Under the pieces are notes generated by a model that was not told where the DNA came from, did no database searches, and saw only the letters and a program-made list of their open reading frames with translations. 64,000 nt of DNA, taken from the NCBI RefSeq assembly GCF_000153725.1, contig NZ_DS022276.1:3974849-4038848 (forward strand), written 5' to 3'. The stretch is from Salipiger bermudensis HTCC2601. Its GTDB lineage: Bacteria; Pseudomonadota; Alphaproteobacteria; Rhodobacterales; Rhodobacteraceae. The position numbers and the translations under genes are program-made. Below are positions 59,016 through 64,000 of the stretch, piece after piece. The first letter of the stretch is position 1, and each line of letters starts with the position of its first letter.

Positions 59016-59714
59016 ATGATGAGATCGGCATTCCTTCTCGGCGTGGCAGCGATGGCGCTGTCCGCCTGCGCCGGAGGCTCGGTGCCCGACAGCGGCGCCG
59101 GCGTCGGCTTCGACGATTACCAGACCTACGCCGAGCGTCAGGTGCCGGCCCAGCCCGACGGCACCGTGACCGTGCGCGCACCCTCGCCGGTCGAGACCCG
59201 CTCGCTTGACGGCAACGACCTCGAGGCCGAGGCCGCCGCCAGCGCAGCGGCCCAGAATTCCGGCATCGCCCCGGTACAGGCCTCGCCGCAGAACGCCGCG
59301 CCCGAGGTGGTGACCGGCGCTGACGGGATCTCGAACGAGAACAATTTCGATGCGGTCTCGGCGCAGCGCGACATCGAAGACGACGCCGCGCTGATCGCCC
59401 AGAACCGGGCCCAGTACCAGGTCATCGCGCCGACCGACCTGCCGCCGCGGCCGAACAGCAGCGCGCCCAATATCGTGGCCTACGCGCTGCAGACCACCAA
59501 CCCCAAGGGCGTGCCGCTCTACGACCGGTCCGGCCGCTATGACGGCAACCCGGTGCCGCGCGCCTGTGGTGCCTACAACTCCTCCGACCTCGCGCAGGAG
59601 GCCTTCCTGTCGATGGGCGGTCCGCAGCGCGACCGCCGCGGACTCGACCCCGACGGCGACGGCTTCGCCTGCGCATGGGACCCCGCGCCGTTCCGCGCGG
59701 CGCGTGGCGGCTGA
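59016..59714 (+). CDS. lipoprotein with excalibur-like C terminus
   Basis: 232-aa lipoprotein: signal with lipobox LSAC (Cys18), an Ala/Gln/Asp-rich probably disordered middle, and a conserved end where VPRACGAYNSSDLAQ is followed by LDPDGDGFACAWDP. The Cys...DxDxDG...C pattern is that of excalibur calcium-binding domains, usually found on surface proteins. The ATG at 59016 follows GAGAGG. It overlaps the amidase gene by 40 bp. Confidence 0.8.
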   Translation: MMRSAFLLGVAAMALSACAGGSVPDSGAGVGFDDYQTYAERQVPAQPDGTVTVRAPSPVETRSLDGNDLEAEAAASAAAQNSGIAPVQASPQNAAPEVVTGADGISNENNFDAVSAQRDIEDDAALIAQNRAQYQVIAPTDLPPRPNSSAPNIVAYALQTTNPKGVPLYDRSGRYDGNPVPRACGAYNSSDLAQEAFLSMGGPQRDRRGLDPDGDGFACAWDPAPFRAARGG

Positions 59715-60370
59715 CACCGCTCTGGCACCCGAGCGACAATTTCGGCCCGCGCCGTGACGGCGCGGTGCCCGACATCGTCGTGCTGCATTACACCGCCATG
59801 GCAAGCGCCGAGGGCGCGCGCGACTGGCTCTGCCACCCCGACGCCGGTGTTTCAGCGCATTACGTGATCGGCCGGCAAGGCACCGTCTGGCAACTGGTGC
59901 GCGAGGAGATGCGTGCCTGGCATGCGGGCCTTGGCGCCTGGGGCAGCGTCACGGAAGTGAACTCGCGTTCGATCGGCATCGAGATCGCCAACACCGGCGC
60001 CGAGCCGTTCCCGGAGCCGCAGATGGCGGCGCTCGAAAAACTGCTCGCCGGTATCCTGCAGCGCTGGCGCATTCCGCCCGAGCGGGTGATCGGCCATTCC
60101 GACATGACGCCCGGGCGCAAGATCGATCCCGGCCCGCGCTTCGACTGGGCGCGGCTTGCCCGGCGTGGTCTCGCCATCTGCGCCGCCCCCGCGGCACCCG
60201 GTGATTTCCATGCCAATGCGCATCGCGTTGGCTACCGCGTAGAGGCCAACCGCCACGACGCGCTGCTCTCAGCCTTCCGCGACCGCTTCCGACCCGGCGC
60301 GCGCGGCCCTCTCGACGAGACCGACCGCAGTCTCATGGCAGGGCTCGCCGCGAAATACCCTGCGACCTGA
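59675..60370 (+). CDS. N-acetylmuramoyl-L-alanine amidase (AmpD-like)
   Basis: 231-aa amidase-2 domain enzyme. Zinc ligands are seen as His in DIVVLHYTAM, and the His and Asp in GHSDMTPGRKIDPG; RAWHAGLGAWG and IGIEIANTG frame the site. No signal peptide, so cytoplasmic cleavage of recycled anhydro-muropeptides (AmpD role) fits. The start is set by ATG at 59675, inside the lipoprotein gene; a later non-ATG start cannot be excluded because the first ~17 codons look poorly conserved. Confidence 0.88.
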   Translation: MGPRAVPRGAWRLTPLWHPSDNFGPRRDGAVPDIVVLHYTAMASAEGARDWLCHPDAGVSAHYVIGRQGTVWQLVREEMRAWHAGLGAWGSVTEVNSRSIGIEIANTGAEPFPEPQMAALEKLLAGILQRWRIPPERVIGHSDMTPGRKIDPGPRFDWARLARRGLAICAAPAAPGDFHANAHRVGYRVEANRHDALLSAFRDRFRPGARGPLDETDRSLMAGLAAKYPAT

Positions 60371-60413
60371 ACCGGCACCCATTTCTGAGACGGCACGCCG
60401 GCGGACACGCCCG

Positions 60414-60539
60414 GCCTGCCTCCGGCGGGAGTATTTTTGACGAAGAGAAGCCAGGGGCGCGGCGCTCCTAGCTTCCCTGGTTCAAAAATAACTCGGGGGG
60501 TGAATTGGCGCATAGCGCCAAGAGGGGGCTGGCCCCCTG
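60414..60539 (-). repeat. REP-like folded repeat, copy B (inverted)
   Basis: Same ~120-bp element as copies A and C, in opposite orientation: GCCTGCCTCCGGCGGGAGTA, the long palindrome, TGAATTGGCGCATAGCGCCA and GGGGGCTGGCCCCC. Lies between convergent genes, so it may also terminate transcription. Confidence 0.75.
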
Positions 60540-60600
60540 CAACTGGCAGCGGGGAGTGGCCGCGATACCAGGAGGCGCGGTCGGGGCCGTGCGTCCCGCC

Positions 60601-61611
60601 TCAGCGCATCCAGAAGCCCTCGCGCTTAAGCCGGTTGCGAAACCCCTGCTCGCGCCGGGGCAGGTCGTCGCGATCGAACAGCGCCCGCGCCTTGCGCCCC
60701 CGCCCCTGGTAGACCATGCGCTTGATCGGCTCGTATTGCTTCAGCACTTTCTTGATCCGGTTCGGCGCGGTGATCTCCTCGAGCCAGTCCACCACCGCGT
60801 CGCTTTCGCGCGCGTAGAGCAGTGGCAGCGTGCGGTAATGGCAGCTCACCGCGCCGTCGATGAGCCCGTCCGGGAGCGTGTCACGCCCGCCGCCAAGGGA
60901 CTGGATCACCAGCGGCAAGGCCACCTGGTCGAGCCACGGATCGAGGCTCTGACAGACCAGCTCGCGCGGCGGGTCGTCGCGGATCGCGAGCGCATAGTCC
61001 AAGAAGCGCTGCCCGAAGCGGCGCGGGCAGGCGCCGAAGAAGAAACCTGCGTTGAAGTAGAGGTAGCGCTGCCAGTACTCGTCGGGCCAGCGCAGGTCGA
61101 GCGAGCTCTCGAAATCAAGACCGAAGAGGTCGTAGAGCGCCTTCCAGGTCTCGGTATATCCGGGGCCGTAGAGCTCGATCTGCGGCCAGGTGCCTTCGCG
61201 CCGGAGCGACGCGGTCGGGCGCGCGAAGTCGAACGGCACGCAGGCCAGGTCGTCGAGGATCAGCGTGTCGGTGTCGAAGAACACGAAGGGCTCGCCCTCC
61301 GGCATGGAGAGCAGTGCCTCGATCTTGTTGCCATAGGCGTAGGCGGCACCGAAATGCCGGCTCTCGAAGGGCAGGATCTCGGCGCCCTGCGCCTCGAGTA
61401 GCGCGCGCAGCTCGGGGTCATCGATGCGCGGATCGAGTGGCCAGAGATCGCCGGGCTGCGGCTCGGCGACGTAGAGCCTGGCATGGCGCGCGGGCGTGGT
61501 GAGCGCCAGCGACAGGGCGAAGAGCAGCGCCTCGTATTGCAGACGTCCGGCCTGGCCCACGATCATCACGTTGACCGGGCCAGCGCCCTCGCTCGTTCCT
61601 GTGCCGATCAT
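60601..61611 (-). CDS. glycosyltransferase-like protein (GT-A type)
   Basis: 336-aa soluble protein. VNVMIVGQAGRLQYEALLF starts a Rossmann-like fold; PFVFFDTDTLILDDL carries a DxD metal motif as in GT-A enzymes (GT8/GT24 style); YLYFNAGFFFGACP resembles the 'hollow' acceptor strand of that fold. Substrate unknown. No ribosome site at ATG 61611; a GTG near 61575 is an alternative. It follows the UPF0173 gene by 76 bp. Confidence 0.72.
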   Translation of the reverse strand: MIGTGTSEGAGPVNVMIVGQAGRLQYEALLFALSLALTTPARHARLYVAEPQPGDLWPLDPRIDDPELRALLEAQGAEILPFESRHFGAAYAYGNKIEALLSMPEGEPFVFFDTDTLILDDLACVPFDFARPTASLRREGTWPQIELYGPGYTETWKALYDLFGLDFESSLDLRWPDEYWQRYLYFNAGFFFGACPRRFGQRFLDYALAIRDDPPRELVCQSLDPWLDQVALPLVIQSLGGGRDTLPDGLIDGAVSCHYRTLPLLYARESDAVVDWLEEITAPNRIKKVLKQYEPIKRMVYQGRGRKARALFDRDDLPRREQGFRNRLKREGFWMR

Positions 61612-61687
61612 GTGACTGCGCGCGCCCCGCTTGTTTTGCCCGCACTATAGGCAGGGCGGGGCGCGCCGGGAACCCGGGGTGTGCTCC

Positions 61688-62380
61688 TCAGAGCGGGATC
61701 GCCTCGAGCACCTGCGGCTCGATGACCTGAACGCCGGGCAGGCCCGCGGCCAGCGCCTCGGCCGACTGCGCGAGCGCCGGGAAGGTGCGGTAATGCATGG
61801 GGATCACGGTCTTGAAGTCGAAGTAGGTCTTCGCGGCCCAGGCTGCCATCTCCATGTCCATGGTGTAGTAGCCGCCGGCGCTGAGGATACCGATGTCGGG
61901 CTTGTAGTAGGCGCCGATCCAGCTCATGTCGGCCATGATCGTGGTATCGCCCGAGAAGTAGATCGTCTTGCCCTCGCCGCGGATGATGAAGCCGGTTTCC
62001 ATGCCCGTGTACTGGGCGACGCCATCGACCACCATCGACGAGCTGTGCGAGGCGGGCACCATGCTCACCGAGACCTTGCCGAACTGCGCCGTGCCGCCCT
62101 TGTTGAAGGCCTGGCCCGCCACCGCGCCCTGGCTCTCGAGCAGGTTGACCAGTTCGAAGATACCCGAAACCGGCAGCGACCTGTCCTTCGAGAGCTGGAC
62201 GCAGTCGTTGGTGTGGTCGAAATGACCGTGTGTCATCAGGATCTGCGTGGCGCCGTCCAGCGCCTCCTCGATGCGCTCGTCGGGCATCATCGGATTGCCG
62301 GTGACCCACGGGTCGATCAGAAGAACCTGATCTTCGATCTCGATCCGGAAGCTGCCATGCCCAAGCCATATGAGTTTCAT
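61688..62380 (-). CDS. UPF0173-type metallo-beta-lactamase-fold hydrolase
   Basis: 230-aa cytoplasmic protein. MKLIWLGHGSFRIE, ILMTHGHFDHTNDC (H-x-H-x-D-H metal motif), SASHSS-like VPASHSSSM, YFSGDTTIM and VIPMHYRTFP are all UPF0173/UlaG-like motifs. Hydrolytic role inferred; substrate unknown. AAGGA lies 7 bases before ATG 62380. Confidence 0.9.
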   Translation of the reverse strand: MKLIWLGHGSFRIEIEDQVLLIDPWVTGNPMMPDERIEEALDGATQILMTHGHFDHTNDCVQLSKDRSLPVSGIFELVNLLESQGAVAGQAFNKGGTAQFGKVSVSMVPASHSSSMVVDGVAQYTGMETGFIIRGEGKTIYFSGDTTIMADMSWIGAYYKPDIGILSAGGYYTMDMEMAAWAAKTYFDFKTVIPMHYRTFPALAQSAEALAAGLPGVQVIEPQVLEAIPL

Positions 62381-62440
62381 GAATCCATCCTTGTTTGAAT
62401 GCGTCTGCCCGGAGCCTAGCGCAGGATGAGGAGGGGTAAA

Positions 62441-62561
62441 GGGGGCCAGCCCCCTCTTGGCCTGCGGCCAATTCACCCCCGAGGTATTTTTGAACCAAAG
62501 AAGTCAGGAGCGCCGCGCCCCTGGCTTCTCTTCGTCAAAAATACTCCCGCCGGAGGCAGGC
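62441..62561 (+). repeat. REP-like folded repeat, copy C
   Basis: Third copy, same orientation as A: GGGGGCCAGCCCCC hairpin, CTTGGCCTGCGGCCAA hairpin, ATTCACCCCCGAGGTATTTTT, then the palindrome GTATTTTTGAACCAAAGAAG ... CTTCTCTTCGTCAAAAATAC. The 313-bp gap also holds the next gene's leader, with GGCCTAGGCC (62654-62663) as the only other palindrome I see. Confidence 0.75.
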
Positions 62562-62693
62562 CGTTCCCGCCCGCACCTGCGGCGCGTCAGAAAGGAGCGC
62601 AGCGCCGGTCCGGAGAGAAACGAGACGACGGATATTGTGGGGCGCCCCGCAATGGCCTAGGCCTATGGTCGAGGGATCATCAGGGAGGATTTC

Positions 62694-63971
62694 ATGACAC
62701 ACGGCTTCGATACGCTGCAGGTGCACGCGGGCGCCCGGCCCGACCCGGCCACCGGCGCGCGGCAGACCCCGATCTACCAGACCACCGCCTACGTGTTCCG
62801 CGATGCCGACCACGCGGCGGCGCTCTTCAACCTGCAGGAGGTCGGCTATATCTACTCCCGCCTGACCAATCCGACGGTGGCGGCGCTGCAGGAGCGGGTC
62901 GCGACGCTCGAGGGTGGCGCGGGCGCGGTGTGCTGCTCTTCGGGCCACGCGGCGCAGATCATGGCGCTTTTCCCGCTGATGGGTCCGGGGCTCAACATCG
63001 TCGCTTCCACAAGGGCTTATGGCGGAACGATCACCCAGTTCAGCCAGACCATCAAGCGCTTTGGCTGGTCGTGCAAATTCGTCGATTTCGACGATCTCGG
63101 CGCCGTCGAGGCCGCGATCGACGACAACACCCGCGCGGTGTTCTGCGAGAGCATCGCCAACCCGGGCGGCTACATCACCGATCTCGATGCCATCGCCGCC
63201 ATCGCCGACAAGGCCGGGCTGCCGCTGATCGTCGACAACACCTCGGCCACACCCTACCTGTGCCGACCGATCGAGCATGGCGCCACGCTGGTGGTGCATT
63301 CGCTGACCAAGTACATGACCGGCAACGGCACGGTGACCGGCGGCGCGGTGATCGACTCGGGCACGTTCGACTGGTCCGCCTCGGGCAAGTTCCCCTCGCT
63401 CTCCGAACCCGAGCCCGCCTATCACGGGCTCAAGTTCCACGAGACCTTCGGCTCGCTCGCCTTCACCTTCCACTCCATCGCCATTGGCCTGCGCGATCTC
63501 GGCATGACGATGAACCCGCAAGGCGCGCATTACACGCTGATGGGCATCGAGACCCTGAGCCTGCGGATGCAGAGACACGTGGAGAACGCCCAGCGCGTTG
63601 CGGCCTGGCTGGAGAACCATCCGGCGGTCGAGCGGGTGACCTATGCCGGTCTGCCCTCCTCGCCCTACAATGACCGCGTCGCCAAGATCTGCCCCAACGG
63701 GGCCGGTGGGTTGTTCACCGTGGCGCTCAAGGGCGGCTACGAGAGCTGCACGAAATTCGTCGATGCACTGCAGATCTTCAGCCACGTGGCCAATCTCGGC
63801 GATGCGCGCAGCCTGGTGATCCACTCGGCCTCGACCACCCACCGCCAGCTCAGCGAGGAGCAGCAGATCGCCGCCGGAGCGGCGCCGAACGTGGTGCGGA
63901 TCTCGATCGGCATCGAGGATCCGGAGGACCTGATCGCAGATCTCGATCAGGCGCTCGCGCAGGCCGGCTGA
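62694..63971 (+). CDS. metY: O-acetylhomoserine sulfhydrylase (aminocarboxypropyltransferase)
   Basis: 425-aa PLP enzyme of the Cys/Met-metabolism family that makes homocysteine from O-acetylhomoserine and sulfide. TPIYQTTAYVF, YSRLTNPTV, VDNTSATPYLC and the PLP-lysine block VVHSLTKYMTGNGT, then SLVIHSASTTHRQL, identify it. GGAGG lies 6 bases before the ATG. Its product is the substrate of MetH, 7 kb upstream on the same strand. No SAM riboswitch recognised. Confidence 0.93.
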   Translation: MTHGFDTLQVHAGARPDPATGARQTPIYQTTAYVFRDADHAAALFNLQEVGYIYSRLTNPTVAALQERVATLEGGAGAVCCSSGHAAQIMALFPLMGPGLNIVASTRAYGGTITQFSQTIKRFGWSCKFVDFDDLGAVEAAIDDNTRAVFCESIANPGGYITDLDAIAAIADKAGLPLIVDNTSATPYLCRPIEHGATLVVHSLTKYMTGNGTVTGGAVIDSGTFDWSASGKFPSLSEPEPAYHGLKFHETFGSLAFTFHSIAIGLRDLGMTMNPQGAHYTLMGIETLSLRMQRHVENAQRVAAWLENHPAVERVTYAGLPSSPYNDRVAKICPNGAGGLFTVALKGGYESCTKFVDALQIFSHVANLGDARSLVIHSASTTHRQLSEEQQIAAGAAPNVVRISIGIEDPEDLIADLDQALAQAG

Positions 63972-64000
63972 TCGCGCGTCACGTCTTGGACGAAGGGGGA

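Noticed and set aside
62562..62693. SAM-II or other SAM riboswitch before the O-acetylhomoserine sulfhydrylase gene
   Set aside because: I looked for the conserved pseudoknot elements and did not find them; only a short GGCCTAGGCC palindrome is present.

Overview
The window is 64 kb of GC-rich bacterial chromosome with about 56 protein genes packed on both strands. I found no tRNA, rRNA, prophage, integrase, transposase or CRISPR array. Gene content points to an alphaproteobacterium of the Rhodobacteraceae/Roseobacter group: a DUF2852 protein, an Asp/Glu leucyltransferase (Bpt), an ScfR-type fatty-acid regulator, a PQI system with PqiA split in two, Mur-like boxes before a SitABCD-type transporter, and REP-like intergenic hairpins of a kind I associate with roseobacters. 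The family assignment is inference from content, not from a database search.

Layout. 1-6.2 kb: 5'-truncated alpha/beta hydrolase, HD hydrolase, lpdA, DUF924, MFS carrier, queA. 6.2-15.6 kb: a 1,097-aa YhdP/AsmA-like protein, bcp, a ferritin-like DUF455 protein, an M23 peptidase coupled to a bactofilin, lon. 15.8-24 kb: a 57-aa small protein, Old Yellow Enzyme, PRC-barrel protein, tgt, two paralogous glycosyltransferases, a DEAD-box helicase.

24.3-35.5 kb, the most interesting accessory block: ten tightly spaced genes on the minus strand, many with 4-bp overlaps, divergent from an Lrp/AsnC regulator. They encode a cysteine-desulfurase-like PLP enzyme, an MFS carrier with a His-rich tail, an FMO-like flavoprotein, two AhpD/CMD-type proteins, an octopine-dehydrogenase-family enzyme and a complete PotABCD-like importer. 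No pathway known to me uses this set. It looks like a dedicated uptake and conversion system for an unidentified amine, opine or sulfur-containing amino acid.

35.7-43 kb: DUF2852, RDD, bpt, the pqiA-pqiA-pqiB-pqiC lipid-trafficking operon (PqiB carries two exact-length 100-aa repeats), and a DeoR regulator. 43.2-51.5 kb is a metal and phosphate block: a four-gene MacB/FtsX-type ABC system with His-rich parts that resembles the zinc-linked Zrg systems of vibrios, phoA behind a three-repeat PHO box, and sitABCD behind two Mur/Fur-like dyads. 51.6-64 kb: metH, an ScfR-type regulator with an upstream dyad, gatCA, an excalibur-like lipoprotein overlapping an amidase, a glycosyltransferase-like protein, a UPF0173 hydrolase and an O-acetylhomoserine sulfhydrylase. 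Three copies of a ~120-bp folded repeat lie between genes in the last 7 kb.
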